A stretch of 64,000 nucleotides of DNA from Arabidopsis thaliana. Taxonomy: Eukaryota; Streptophyta; Magnoliopsida; Brassicales; Brassicaceae. Below are positions 48,008 through 60,843 of this stretch, in pieces. The first letter of the stretch is position 1. Each line of letters begins with the position of its first letter. The DNA is taken from contig NC_003075.7 of the NCBI RefSeq assembly GCF_000001735.4, positions 9,921,001-9,985,000 on the forward strand, read 5' to 3'. The notes beneath the pieces were generated by a model. That model was not told where the DNA came from. It saw only the letters and a program-made list of their open reading frames with translations, and did no database searches. Made by a program: the position numbers and the translations under genes.

Positions 48008-48149
48008 TGGAGGTGGAGAAAAGTATGAATCTTTGTGAATTTAGGGTAATTTTCTTGGAGACCCACTTTTCTGTTTTACGAATGCCGAGAAAATAGACGA
48101 GAAAGTGCAGGTTTTTGAGTTTTAAGCGAAAGCGTGTGAGCTAGCTAAC

Positions 48150-48151
<2 letters not shown>

Positions 48152-48227
<76 letters not shown>
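48152..48227. repeat. (CT)38 microsatellite in the AHL13 leader
   Basis: An uninterrupted CT dinucleotide run of 76 bp, 145 bp upstream of the AHL13 ATG. It reads as (GA)n on the coding strand. GA/CT tracts bind BPC-type factors in plants, and such a long pure run should vary in length between accessions. Confidence 0.97.
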
Positions 48228-48232
<5 letters not shown>

Positions 48233-48239
48233 GAGTTCT

Positions 48240-50150
48240 TTCATCAGACGAGGGACGATCTAGTTAGTGTCTAATTTTTTTATTTTTTTTTTGTGTTTTT
48301 GAAGATTTTTAATTATATAAATAAAAGAAGAAATTGAGGAAACAAATCTTTGGTTTATGGTTTTCAGTTTTCAGGAGATTAAGTTTTGTTTTTGTTTTCT
48401 TTAATATTGATGAATTTAACTTTTAAAATATAATATAATTAGGGTTTTGTTAAAATGTGAATGAAATAAAGAGTTTGTGTCTTTAATAATGATGATGTTC
48501 AGTCCAGTTATAGTTTCTAGTTGTAATCTAATGTAAATGGTTTGGTGTTCTCTCCTTTAACACTAGTTCTGTTTTAATAAATGGTTTTCAATTTTTTTGG
48601 GGTTTTTCACATAATTTCCATTGTTGCATTGAATGAACCAAGTTTGGTTATTGGAAGAGAAATCAAACCGGAATGAGACATTGAAGTTTAATAAAATATT
48701 AGGAGGTTATTTTAGTTCAGTGTCTTTTTAGAAAATCTCTAAAATGCAAACAAATGCACAAGAATTAATAAGAGAATAATATATCAAATAAATTATTATG
48801 TAAACTAAAGATTTTGGTTTGACTGTGTTTGGGAAATGCAAAAATAATAAAGATGGGGTTTGTACTTTGATGTGTCAGATTTTTTTTCTTAAGTATATCC
48901 TTCAGATCTTAAAAACAATCACTAGTTTGAAAATGACAGCAGCTTATTTTGACTATTTTGTCCTTCTATTGCCTATCTTTTTAAGAAAAATCTATCATTC
49001 AGAATTCAGAATACTGTTGTATATACTCTCTATAGATTCCAAATTAATTGACAAACTCAAGTTACTAATTTTTAATGCTACTATATCACATAGATAAAGA
49101 CCCACTGGAGTTGGAATAGAATGTAGCAACCAAATATTTAATATATGCAACTTTAGAATCCAAAACAAAAATCTGTGTAAAGGAACAAAAGTGTATATTT
49201 TAATTGGTTATGTACTCTTCTCCCATACTTGTTCACGAGAAAATGGAATTTACCGATTAGATTTTTTTTTGTATCCCGGTTTAATCCAAAGGATAAAATA
49301 TGTGATGTGTATCCGGTTTTGTTGGAGATGATAATCAATGTAAAAGACTAAAAGTACTAAACTTTTTATGTCTAGGTAGCGACTAAAGTGATTGACTTTA
49401 GTAGACCAACAAGCAATAAAAAGCAAATGTTATCAACAGTTTACGCCATGCGCGTACCTTAAGAAACTGGACACGTAAAACCAGATGCTGTGAAAAATTA
49501 GTACCTGAACATAGAAATATTTCGAGACAGATAACGAATGTTTTTCTTTTAAAGTACTTTAGAGTTTATCATATGATTCAAGTCACCTGAAAGATCCATA
49601 ATCTCTATTATCACTTGGTGCTGCAAGGCTGCAACACATAAGAGTGTTGCATTGAAAAATGAAAACACTTACGGAAACTAATGAACTTGGAAGCAATTGA
49701 CCAAAAGTATAATTATTGGTCAGGTGGGCTTTTATTAATGGGCTTAACTCTCACTAATGTAGCCCACTAGTGAAATGTAATTGTGGTAAATAAGAATTTA
49801 CCGCTCGTTAATGGAGAAGAAGAAGGGTTAGATTTGGAAAGTAGAGAAATGAGCAAAAGCAAGAAGAAGAAGATTCTCTCTTTGATCCACTTTCCTCCAT
49901 TGTCGTCGCAGAGAGAGTGGAGATATTCGGATTCAGTTTATGAAGTAGAACTTGGGTCTAAAGGATTCAGTTTCATAAACCCTAATAAGTATCTGTTGTC
50001 TGATTAACTTATAGGAAAGATCATTTTTTTTTTTGTTTCTCTTAGTGACGGATTGGTCTAGAAACTAGTATGCAAATTGTAGCTTCTGGGAGAGAAAGTT
50101 TGTATTTTTAGTAACGGATTTATTTTGGGAGAGTTTGATTTGTAAGGATT
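48240..50150. other. Intergenic region and leader of the small unknown gene
   Basis: AT-rich DNA. Two short uORF-like frames lie in the probable leader of the next gene: ATG at 49811 (MEKKKG, stop 49831) and ATG at 49849 (52 codons, MSKSKKKKILSLIHFPPLSS..., stop at 50007). Confidence 0.4.
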
Positions 50151-50153
50151 AGG

Positions 50154-51227
50154 ATGGGTTTTTTCAAGAAATTAGCTGGTGTGTTTGGATTTGGCCAGGA
50201 AGTATTGAAAAATGAGGAAGATGATATTGATGTTTACGGTGACGGAGGTAATCAGCAGAGATTTCGTGAAACTGGATTACCAAGGAAAGGATTTGGAGTT
50301 CCGGTTCAAGTTGCTGTCGAAAGGTCTCAACTTGGTCCTCTTCTTCAGCCTTGCGCCAATGGAGATGGTGGTATTCAGGTTTGGGATTCCTGTGCTGGAA
50401 CGGTTGCTATAGTGGTTGATTGCTTTATACGGAAGTGTGGATTCTAGTTAGTTAGATTAGCTTAGGAACATCATACATTGGGTTTGAGATTGATTAGTAA
50501 GTTCCATTAAAGATTCCTCATTCTTTAGTTCTACTTTAGCTGTTAGTAATCATGGTTCATGTGCTACATAGTCCTCAGCTTGACTCTCTTAGCATAGTGT
50601 ACAAAATTGATTTCGATACTCTCTGTTCTTGCTTTAGCATTATTGAGGTTTTGAGTTAGATGTTCTCATGAGTAGTAACAGTTAGATGCAATAAAGAAAA
50701 TGAGTAGAAGTAAGTTCACCAATATGGCTTACCTTAACTTTCTATGTAGTAGAAGCGTAACTATAATCATTGCCTCTAAACTGGTTTCACATTGTCTTTT
50801 CTTTGACATTAGACAACGACTCTGTATCACTTCTGTTTATATTTTTACTCCTGTGGTTCCTCCAGTTAGCTGTTACTTTATTTCTAATGTTAGACTAGTG
50901 AATTTTTCTTAGTTAAGAGCTTGCATATCTTCTTGGATATTGGTTCTGTCACAAGCTGTATTATAGCTCTCTCTTGTGTTGAACCAGGGACTGAGATGGT
51001 ACACAAAACGGCTAAGGGTTGATGAAGATGGAGATGTTGCAGATGAGTTTTTGGAAGAAGGAGAGAAATCGACTAACGCAGAAGATGATCATAACTGTAT
51101 TAAGACTATGCCAAGATTCCAAATTAAACGCAAAACGAAGCCTGTAAAAGTAAGAGGACTAGTTGTGTCTTCTGATGGGAAACTCCAGCAATGCATTGAA
51201 CATCAAGGAAGGTTATTTATAGTATGA
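50154..51227 (+). CDS. Small conserved plant protein of unknown function
   Basis: Two exons, 50154-50378 and 50988-51227, giving 154 aa in phase. The N-terminus MGFFKKLAGVFGFGQ begins with Met-Gly but lacks the usual Ser at position 6, so N-myristoylation is only possible. A Gln/Arg-rich middle (RKGFGVPVQVAVER) and a C-terminal basic patch (RFQIKRKTKPVKVRG) are followed by LVVSSDGKLQQCIEHQGRLF. There is no known domain or membrane segment. By order it is At4g17960. Confidence 0.8.
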
Positions 51228-51366
51228 ATTGTTTTTGAACACAGAGAAGATTAGGACAGGTTTTTGTTTTATCAGAAACTCCGGATTGAATGTGTAAAGA
51301 GGGAAGCAAAAAGCAAATAGAGTTGCAGTCTTGCAGACATATTAGCGAGAAATGGCAATGATCAGT

Positions 51367-51912
51367 TTAGCTTTGTTTGTGTCTGTGAACTCTATATTTT
51401 GGCTTATCGAATCTGTACAAACTGATTTGATTCATCAAATTTGTTTTTGGGTTATTAGTGTTTGATGTTTGGTGTAGATTATAGTTTTTTTGAAAAAACT
51501 TGAATAATAATTTGGTGTAGATTTTGCAAAAAAGAAACTCCATAGGATTTGGTTTTTGTTCAATAATTGGTAAAGATTTGTAAAATCTAGATATCAACGG
51601 CAATAAAGGGTTTATGTACTTGAACAGTTGGTAAGTAGACACTAGAGCAAAGAACAGGGAGAAAATATTGGCGTGCTTTGCCCAACGATGGCCTCTATAT
51701 CGAGCGAGATCACAAAGGAGCCAGCCCAAACCAAACAAAGAGAGCAAGGTGAGCAGGTCGAATGTATCCTCCATATCCATCTTTTGCGGATGAGCGACCA
51801 ATGGAACGGTGATGTGATTTTGTCGAAAGGTAGGCTTTGGAGAATGGGAGAACAAGCCTAGTACAAACGCGCCAAAAATTTCATGGACCGTGCAAAAAGA
51901 ATCTCGTTCCAA
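51367..51912 (-). CDS. Orphan 181-codon frame, unrecognised
   Basis: A single open frame with mixed codon use. One or two hydrophobic stretches (DLLTLLSLFGLGWLLCDLA and ISLFFALVSTYQLFKYI-like) are visible in its middle. The last 60 residues are Asn/Lys-rich and look like AT-rich chance extension. I recognise no family. It may be a gene fragment, a small membrane protein or an accidental frame; support is weak. Confidence 0.3.
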   Translation of the reverse strand: MERDSFCTVHEIFGAFVLGLFSHSPKPTFRQNHITVPLVAHPQKMDMEDTFDLLTLLSLFGLGWLLCDLARYRGHRWAKHANIFSLFFALVSTYQLFKYINPLLPLISRFYKSLPIIEQKPNPMEFLFCKIYTKLLFKFFQKNYNLHQTSNTNNPKTNLMNQISLYRFDKPKYRVHRHKQS

Positions 51913-51919
51913 GTAGCAT

Positions 51920-54330
51920 TTGTTTCCATTGGAACCATTTGAATGCCGTTGTGATGTACTTTTGAGATGATCCGTTTCTTCTTCCTTTTTAAAAAAAATG
52001 CATTGAGCATTTGAGCATCAAAGACGATTACTTATAGTATAAATGATTTGGAACACAAGAGAGGCTATGAAAGGTTTTTGTTTCATCAGCATTTCAAAAT
52101 ATTGGTATCAAACCATATAAGAATACATGTTGTTGTGATACATTATCGAAGTACTAGACTATGCAATGAGACTTGGTTTTTCGTCCTTGAGCCAAAAATA
52201 ATAATGACTAGCTTTATAATTTGACAATCACAATTAGTTTTGAGATACTCTACTGGACTTTGTAATTTGTATTACTACGATGATCTTTGTGTGTGTATAC
52301 ATAATAATAATATGATCAACCTTTTTGGTTTAAACATGAATCCAAGTTTCTTTTTTGATATCTGTATTGGTAATATTTTCCTGCCACGTGTGGAGGTCTC
52401 ACAAGAGCCACATGGACAAGACACGAGAAATCTGAAATCTCAAAAACTCAACAACACGAGAACAGCTGTTCTGTTGCTTAGGAAGATCTATTACCTCTAA
52501 CCACAACACTACAAAGAGAGTACTAGTTAATTAGTTTAATTTACTGGATTTTTCTAATAATTTCTATTGATATTCGAATGTAAAACTCGATGTAGGACTA
52601 CAATTGTCCATATATGAAGTTGAAATACATAATGTAAAATCTGATTATAGAAAAACAAAAAATTGTAGGTTAACTATCAGCCACATAGAAGAAAAACAGG
52701 ATCTTTCTTTGAAGTTAAATTTATAAACTAATCTCCCCATTTCAATGAGCTGTATATCAACTCACAAGTCGTAACCCGTGCCATCATTAATATTGTTCAC
52801 GTACATTTTCCTTTTGGCAGAAGATTACGGTTTGAGTTATACTATTTCGTGGAATTACATATTTTAAAAAATCTTTCTCCAAAACTATTTATTTTCTCTT
52901 TTGTTTATTTCGTACTAAACTATTTCATATGATGCAGAAACTTAAACTGATCTTACCACGTAAACGTGGCAAGAATTAATTTACACAATTAATAACAAAT
53001 ATATAATCTATATTATATTTGACAGTAATTCGAGATCTTTAGCATTTAATTTAGTGTTTTTAGTTTGGTGTTCGAAGCCATCAATTGATTTTTATTTACA
53101 TGGCGGTTACATATTTAGGGGGTTAACGTGGCTTTTAATTCATAGAATGTGATTAGAACACACAATTTATAAAAATTAGTTGTCCCCGTGCAAAAAAAAG
53201 AAGGTATACATGTGTTATGTGTCAACGTTGGTACGACTTTGAAGGATCTAAAAGGTCAAACTTTAGTTGAGAGTTGAGACAGTGATAACTTGGTTTTGAC
53301 TTTCTTACATGCATCGCCACAACAATACAATATTTCTACGAATGCATAAAAAACAAATTCTATGCTTTAATTTTTTTTTTTTTTTCTTGAATGATTGTTA
53401 ACGATAAACTGTAAGAGGATAAGTTAAATCTCTTTTTATTGTTAGTAAAAATAGAAATTCGTGTAAGGACTTCACATATTTGATCTCTTTTTAATTAGCG
53501 TGACACAATAACTAATTCTCAGTTCTCGATGTACCTACTAAATTCCTTAATCTAGGAGGACAACGTATATCGGTATATGACTAAGATCTAGTTCTTGGAA
53601 CTACATGTTTAACAATATTGGTACTAATTGGGGGACACATGCATATAATTATACAAATTTGTATATCTAAGGATAAAAATTGGATCTCTAATTTTCAAAC
53701 TAAAAGAATTATGGAACGTATGTTAGTTTAATATCCTTTTCAACAGCTTTTGACTTATTTAATTTTTTCATCTTGTGAACAAGAGAGAAAAAAGTACTCT
53801 TTAATTTATTATTAACTTCAATAATTGCAAGTCATGTGAAACCCATCAATCTAATCTTTTCTCACTTGCCAAAAGAGAATATTATTTCTGTAGCTATTAA
53901 AAGTAATTATGTAAATTTATACCTATCCTATTATAGAGGTAAAAAAATGTAACACCACGAGAATTTTTATTTACCAGAAATGTAGAATGGAACCTAAAAT
54001 AATGAACAATTATTAATGCTATAGGATCGATTAATCGTAAGAAAAAAAAATTAGAAAGAATAACATTAGGCAAATTTTTTAAAACGATCATCAAACGAAA
54101 CCGTAAAATGGTGAAAAAATATTTTACATTTTGTCATAAAAATGACAAAACATCAAAGTACACCCTTAAAAATCCCTATTTTGTAAAGTCATAGGACACG
54201 TAATTTTTTAAATTACTCGAACCTACAAGAGATTCTCGTAGTTCAACCAACACAATCACACGTATTAACTTTTTTCCTCTAGCCAGCTACATACATAGTC
54301 TACGCATCGCCTACGCAAACCATAGATCCA
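51920..54330. other. Intergenic region upstream of ALMT12
   Basis: About 2.4 kb of AT-rich DNA. CCACGTGT-type motifs near 52383-52391 and homopolymer runs are visible. No gene or repeat with clear ends was found. Confidence 0.45.
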
Positions 54331-54333
54331 TCA

Positions 54334-54346
54334 CTCTATATATACA
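54334..54346 (+). promoter_or_regulatory. Probable TATA box of ALMT12
   Basis: CTCTATATATACA, about 140 bp before the ATG. A GA microsatellite (GAGAGAGAGAGAGAGA, about 54441-54460) lies in the leader. Confidence 0.5.
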
Positions 54347-54481
54347 GAAATATATACACACACACAAAGAGCTATATATAGAGAATACACAACACATTAT
54401 TCTATTCTTGTATACTCTAATTACACACAAAAAAAAAAGGAGAGAGAGAGAGAGAGAGAGTACCAATTTCTCTCCCTCAAA

Positions 54482-56722
54482 ATGTCCAATAAGGTTCACG
54501 TAGGGAGCCTTGAGATGGAGGAAGGTTTGAGCAAGACGAAGTGGATGGTTCTCGAACCTTCTGAAAAGATTAAGAAGATTCCGAAAAGGCTTTGGAATGT
54601 CGGAAAAGAAGATCCGAGGAGAGTGATACATGCCCTTAAAGTAGGTCTTTCCTTGACACTCGTTTCTTTGCTATATCTCATGGAGCCTCTCTTCAAAGGC
54701 ATTGGAAGCAATGCTATTTGGGCAGTCATGACTGTCGTCGTCGTCCTCGAGTTCTCTGCCGGTAAGTTATAAACATTAAACAATTTATCTCCTTATATAT
54801 ACATACATATTACAATCAACTATAGTAATGTAATATGTGTTTTAACTTTTTGTTTAACTTCTTGATTCTTTAGGTGCAACGTTGTGCAAAGGGCTTAATA
54901 GAGGATTAGGGACACTAATTGCGGGATCTTTGGCATTTTTCATTGAGTTTGTAGCTAATGATTCCGGCAAAGTCCTTCGAGCTATCTTCATTGGCACTGC
55001 TGTTTTTATCATTGGTATGCAATATTTTTTCCAAAAAATACATTTTACCCGTTTAGTGCGTTTCTTTTTATTCACATTGGAGTCTCTAACCGTAAAATCT
55101 CTAACTTTTAGAGACAAACTCTATATAACAATAAGACTACTAATCTATGTTCTCATTCTTATGGTTACAGGAGCGGCTGCTACTTATATAAGATTTATAC
55201 CATACATAAAGAAGAATTACGATTACGGTGTTGTGATATTTCTCTTGACGTTCAATCTTATAACGGTGTCAAGCTATCGAGTAGATAGTGTGATAAACAT
55301 AGCACACGATAGATTCTACACTATAGCCGTTGGTTGCGGAATCTGTCTTTTCATGAGCCTTCTTGTTTTTCCTATTTGGTCTGGTGAAGATCTACACAAG
55401 ACCACCGTTGGTAAACTCCAAGGCCTCTCTCGCTCTATAGAAGGTATGTAATTCTCGAAAATATCATTTTTGTTTTGTTAATACTTAACACCAAACTTAT
55501 AATTCCAAAAATATTACTTAATTTATCTTGTTTTAATATTCTATAATTGTGTTTGTGTTTATACGTATAGCATGTGTGGATGAGTACTTTGAGGAGAAAG
55601 AGAAAGAAAAAACAGATTCAAAAGACAGAATCTACGAAGGGTATCAAGCTGTTTTGGATTCTAAATCTACTGACGAAACACTTGTAAGTCTTTATTATAT
55701 ATTTCTCTAATATTTCAGGCATTATACGGAATATATATATAATTATAAGAAATTCTTCAGGCATTATATGCAAATTGGGAACCAAGACACACTCTACGTT
55801 GTCATAGATTTCCATGTCAACAATATGTTAAAGTTGGAGCTGTTCTTCGTCAATTTGGTTACACTGTTGTTGCTCTTCACGGTTGCTTACAAACTGAGAT
55901 TCAAGTAAGGTTATTGATTACACTATAATGTCATGTTTTATAATCAACTTAAAATCATTTTCTATATTTGTTTATCTTTTGTTTTTCAAGACTCCAAGAT
56001 CCGTTCGCGCGCTTTTTAAAGATCCTTGTGTAAGATTAGCCGGAGAAGTATGCAAAGCTTTGACGGAACTCGCAGATAGCATCTCAAACCACCGTCATTG
56101 TTCACCGGAGATTCTATCCGATCATCTCCACGTGGCACTTCAAGATCTTAATTCCGCTATCAAGTCTCAGCCTAAACTCTTCCTTGGCTCTAACCTCCAT
56201 CGTCACAATAATAAACACCAAAACGGTAGCATTTCCAATAACAAACACCATCAGCGCAACAGTAGTAACAGTGGAAAAGATCTAAACGGCGACGTTTCTC
56301 TTCAAAATACCGAAACCGGTACACGTAAAATTACAGAAACCGGTTCACGTCAAGGCCAAAACGGAGCCGTTTCACTTTCAAGCTTTAGGACTGACACGTC
56401 AGCTTTAATGGAGTACCGGAGATCGTTCAAGAACAGTAACTCAGAGATGTCGGCGGCGGGAGAGAGGAGGATGTTACGGCCACAGCTGAGCAAAATCGCG
56501 GTGATGACGAGTCTCGAATTCTCGGAGGCATTACCGTTCGCGGCGTTTGCGTCGTTGCTAGTGGAAATGGTGGCGAGGCTCGATAATGTAATCGAAGAAG
56601 TTGAGGAATTGGGAAGGATCGCAAGTTTTAAGGAGTATGATAACAAGCGAGATCAGACGGCTGACGATGTCCGATGCGAAAACCCGGCGAATGTTACGAT
56701 CAGTGTCGGTGCCGCGGAATGA
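54482..56722 (+). CDS. ALMT12: R-type anion channel ALMT12 (QUAC1)
   Basis: Six exons, with exon 1 at 54482-54761, exon 2 from 54874, exon 6 from about 55991 to 56722. The N-terminus is followed by about six transmembrane segments (LSLTLVSLLYLMEPLF, AIWAVMTVVVVLEFSA, GTLIAGSLAFFIEFVA, AIFIGTAVFIIG, VVIFLLTFNLITVSSYRVD, IAVGCGICLFMSLLVFPIW). The ALMT signature WEPRHTLRCHRFPCQQYVKVGAVLRQFGY sits in exon 5. A long cytosolic tail has Asn/His-rich low complexity. QUAC1 is the malate-activated rapid anion channel of guard-cell plasma membranes, needed for stomatal closure (established). It appears complete, about 560 aa. Confidence 0.96.
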
Positions 56723-56724
56723 AG

Positions 56725-57095
56725 CAACGAACGACGACGATAAATTGAGTTTTTTAGATTAGACTAAACCGATCGGTATAAGGGGTCGATGATGCGATTC
56801 GATTCGGTTTGGTATGATTCGGTTTGTCCTTTTTACGATGATGGGAATTAGGAATCGGATGCTTTTTCCTTTTCGTGTCTTCGTTTTCAGAATTTACTAA
56901 TAAGAAAATTATCGTTTCTTGAATAGAAAAAACTATTATGTGTTTCGTTGTGTAATGAATTGAGATGTCTGGTTAAGACAAACAATACAAGGAGAAAGAT
57001 ACAGTCGTAATGTTTAAGGCCGGTTATTTCTGGTCCGGCAATTTGAATTTCCGGAATTTAATTGTAAAGTGAAAAACAGAAAAAAAAGAAAAAAC
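56725..57095. other. ALMT12 3' region
   Basis: 3' UTR and spacer up to the tRNA terminator; nothing else is recognised. Confidence 0.4.
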
Positions 57096-57102
57096 AAAAA
57101 AA
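57096..57102 (-). terminator. Pol III terminator of tRNA-Cys
   Basis: A run of seven T on the coding strand, starting four bases after the discriminator-end of the tRNA. Confidence 0.85.
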
Positions 57103-57106
57103 GGAA

Positions 57107-57177
57107 GGGCCCAACCGGGTTCGAACCGGTGACCTATTGATCTGCAGTCAATTGCTCTATCACTGAGCTATGGACCC
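57107..57177 (-). tRNA. tRNA-Cys (anticodon GCA)
   Basis: A 71-nt intronless cloverleaf. The acceptor stem GGGTCCA pairs with TGGGCCC (one T-G pair), D arm GCTC/GAGC, anticodon stem ATTGA/TCAAT with loop CTGCAGA (anticodon GCA), variable loop AGGTC, and TPsiC arm ACCGG/CCGGT with TTCGAAC. Internal box A (TAGCTCAGTGA) and box B (GGTTCGAAC) are intact. Confidence 0.97.
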
Positions 57178-57179
57178 AA

Positions 57180-57870
57180 TTTGATATTGTTCACATTTTG
57201 TAAATCATATAGACTATATATCAAAAGTATTTCGTAGATCATTTTCAAGAGGAAGAAATATTCTTATAAATTTTAAAAGAATGAAATGTAGAAAGCTCAT
57301 GGAAAAAAGAATTTTGTTTGAAAGGTCTCTAACAATTGAGAAATGCAAGCTTTTGGGATTTTCATACATCTGTAAACAAATTGCTGCGTCACATAGTTTT
57401 TGATTTTAATCTCTGCATATTTATGGAATTTTGTTTACATAAACTTTTGAAATGTCAAAATGGTCCCGAAACTATTGCTTTTATAGACAAAATATTGGAT
57501 TTTTAATGCAAATGATTGTTATGACTTCTACATAAGTTGCTTTATATAATATAAGTTTGGTCCAATTAATGATTGAGAAGAACATGATTGATTCTCTTTG
57601 CATATATCATATCAAAGGTATCGGAACATTAAAATAAGACTCTATAATAACGTAAATCTTCATACGAAAAAACTTTAAATAAGGAATTTATTATACTCAT
57701 TCCTTATATTAGCAAACAATATATATAAAACTAAAATAAAAACCAAGAGTAAGATAATTAAATTCTCAAAAGAAAATGATAGACGTTCACAACTAGTTCT
57801 TCTTCTTCTTCCAAGTTCCAAGACACCAACGTTAAAAGGCGTTTTTGTCCTAAGAACGAACCAACATTTC
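57180..57870. other. Spacer between tRNA-Cys and NAC071
   Basis: AT-rich DNA and the NAC071 3' region. No gene is recognised. Confidence 0.4.
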
Positions 57871-57876
57871 TTGTAG

Positions 57877-59038
57877 CTAAAAAAGGTTTGAGTAGTCAAA
57901 TGAACCGGTTTGGTCATTTTCATAATTTGTCCAATAACCGGTTTGCATCGACTGATCAATGTCCTGGTCCACATTGAAATAACAAGAGCTCACCGGAAAT
58001 TCCACGTGGTGGTTTGCCGTGGTGACCGGAAAATGGTAGTTGGGAAAGCACTCAGAAGCAACCTCCTTAATCTGAGGATAATCCTATATTTAAAATCACA
58101 AAACCAAAAACACATATCAGACCACTACTGTCTATACAAAAACTATTTTGGTTTAGATAATAGATGTAGGTACCTTTGACGAATCAAGGATGAAATCAGG
58201 AGAAATCCAAATGCTTGAAGAGTCGTTTGTAGTAGAAGAAGGCTTGAACGATTGAATCTGCGACGCTTCATCGCGACAAGGAGAGGTCGCGAGGCTAGAG
58301 TAACAAGAACCAATGTCTTGTTCGTTTTTATTTTTCAAACTTTTCGAATTTTTCTTCAGTTCATTCTTCTTAACTACGCGACATAACGCAAAAGCTCCCT
58401 AAAATTCAAACATATATATGGTTTTTAGGCTTCGTTCCATTAGTTCATAAAAATGAATATTATGAAGTTGGATCAAATGAAACGAACTCTAATTTTCTTA
58501 CCTTGAAATTTGGTGATTTTTGTGAATGATCATCAATATCGCATAGACGATATTCATGCATAAACCAATTAGTTCTGTCGCCTAATGGGGCACGACCTTC
58601 ATAGAAAACTAAGGTTTTTCGGTATCCAGCTATAACATGCGATGATTTACAAGTGATTTTCCGGTCTTTACCAGTTGCTTTCCAATAACCCGCTTTTGTA
58701 GCCCTATTGGTTCGAGAACCGTTTGCATATTTTTTGTCTCTTGGACAGAAAAAGAACCATTCCAAATCTCTATTTGGAAGGAAAGATTTACCTAAAATTC
58801 AAAGATAAAATCAAACAAATTTAGTTTTATTTAAATATAAATTTATGGATAAAAATCTAATTGTTTTCCTTTTCAAATTACCTGGCAACTCCCAAGGATC
58901 AAATTTGTATAAGTCGATAACAGGAATGACTTCAAGCTCAATCTCGAGACCTTCTATTTTTCTACTCAAGTAGTAGCCTATGAGCTCTTCATCAGTTGGA
59001 TGAAATCTAAATCCTGGAGGCAAACATGAACTCCCCAT
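57877..59038 (-). CDS. NAC071: NAC domain transcription factor NAC071
   Basis: Four exons, with exon 1 at 59038-58882, exon 2 at about 58792-58502 and two 3' exons ending at the stop 57877-57879; about 262 aa. The NAC domain shows subdomains [106 protein letters not shown] and [12 protein letters not shown]. The C-terminal region is acidic and Ser-rich, ending DYSNLF. NAC071 promotes tissue reunion after stem wounding, under auxin and ethylene (established). The neighbouring tRNA and ALMT12 are unrelated. Confidence 0.95.
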
Positions 59039-59870
59039 TTGCAAAATTCACACTTGTAGCTTGCGACACAAGAGAGTTGTCGAAAGCTAATATTTAACTA
59101 AATATCTATTGACTATTTGGAAAATCTAAAAATATAAACTTTTTTCGACATTCAATTTGTTTTTGAAAATAAGTTGCAACTCACTTTGATTGCATCCTTT
59201 TTGTGACAATATCATTGTCTGAAAGAGATTGTATGTTTACAAAAAAAAAAACGAATTATCCAAAATTCTCTTTTTAAAAATATATCTAACACCTAAGAAA
59301 AAAAATAGAAACAAACTTAAGGTACAATTCAGAAATAACGAAGAGCAGTTGGTGGAAGAGCTAATTGCTGCGGGTCAAAGAGTCTGACTGAGGAAAAGGG
59401 TTCTCTGACTTATTAGCTATACAAGACCAAAAAAAAAAAAAAGTTATTAGTGAGTATTGATTAGGAGAGTGATTAAGATCGGAGAGAAGAAGAGAAGGTT
59501 GGTAGAGTGTTGAATGGTTGTGGGGTGAATGATATTTATAGCACAAAGGTTGCGAAACTTTGTGAGGCAAATTTAATCATAGCTTAAAATATGTTGATGA
59601 ATTTTTCTGTAGAATAAACAAACAGTATTATAATAGTCAGTGCCGTTAATATTCAGAAGAAAAAATAACTCGACACACCGAAAGCGGATAAAGACATTGC
59701 TTGTCTTAAGAGTTCCCAAAATTCAAAAAGAAAGTGGACCTACCTGGTCTCTAAAGTTAGACTTGTTCACACTTCACACATCAATGATTCAATAATACTA
59801 TCACCTATAATTAATCAAAACTTATTTTTCTATTTTTTAATTTCATAAGACGTCGTTTCGTTTTGTAAAA
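59039..59870 (-). promoter_or_regulatory. NAC071 upstream region with possible leader intron
   Basis: A TATA-like box (TATAAATA on the minus strand, 59533-59540) lies about 495 bp before the ATG. The stretch between could be a long 5' UTR with an intron. No other gene is seen. Confidence 0.4.
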
Positions 59871-59882
59871 CGATATGTTTAT

Positions 59883-60785
59883 AGGTGTGTTGGCAAATTA
59901 GTCACTTTTGAAAACATAATTATGGAGTTGGGCAAGTTACTATTTACACTTGACAAAACATGTAACTCACTTTGGGCGTGTAATAGACGAGCGTGAAATA
60001 GAAGTTTGGGGTGGGGTAAGTGATGTGTTTTGAAATTACCGAACTATCCTTTTGACAGAGAAGAAAGATAAAAGTGAAATATTCTTTTTTTTTTTATTTC
60101 TTTTTAATAACCCCTCCAATTTAATAATTGAAATACTTATCAATATAAATTTATTTTCTAAACTAATTCATATACATAAAAATCTATGTATTTTTCTTTA
60201 TAATTTGATATGCATTTTGTTAATATTTTTAATATATTACAGACATTTTATCAGTAGTCGGTACACTTAATTATGTGTACAGACTTTATTTTGTACGTTG
60301 CATTAGCTGTACAGAGTATATAATTGTATGGAGTATACAATTATCAGTAGTCACTTTTCACTGTTGATTCGTACACTTAGACCTGTACAATATTTTTAGT
60401 GTATATATATATATATAAATATACACAACGTACACTTACATCTGTACACTAAAAAATGTTGTACAGATCTAAGTGTACGAATCAAACAGTTAAAAGTGAC
60501 TACTTTGCAAATTGTGAATAGTAAAATGACTATTTTTCCAATTATGGCTGGACGATTTCAATTTGTACTTATTAAATAAGTTGTATAAATAAAAATCTGT
60601 ACACATAATTAACTGTACTGACTACTAATAAAAATGTTTATATAATATATTTAAAATTATTAACAAAATGCATATCAAATTATAGAGAAAAAATATAGAT
60701 TTTTATGTATCTGAATTAATTTAGAAAATAAATTTACATTGATAAGCATTTCAATTATTAGATTGAAGAGGTTATTAAAAAATAA

Positions 60786-60843
<58 letters not shown>

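Noticed and set aside
47908-48096. Val/Ala-rich plus-strand frame
   Set aside because: It is the antisense reading of the AHL13 polyglutamine tract.
48152-48227. Regular repeat as a CRISPR-like array
   Set aside because: It is a simple dinucleotide run without spacers, in a eukaryotic genome.
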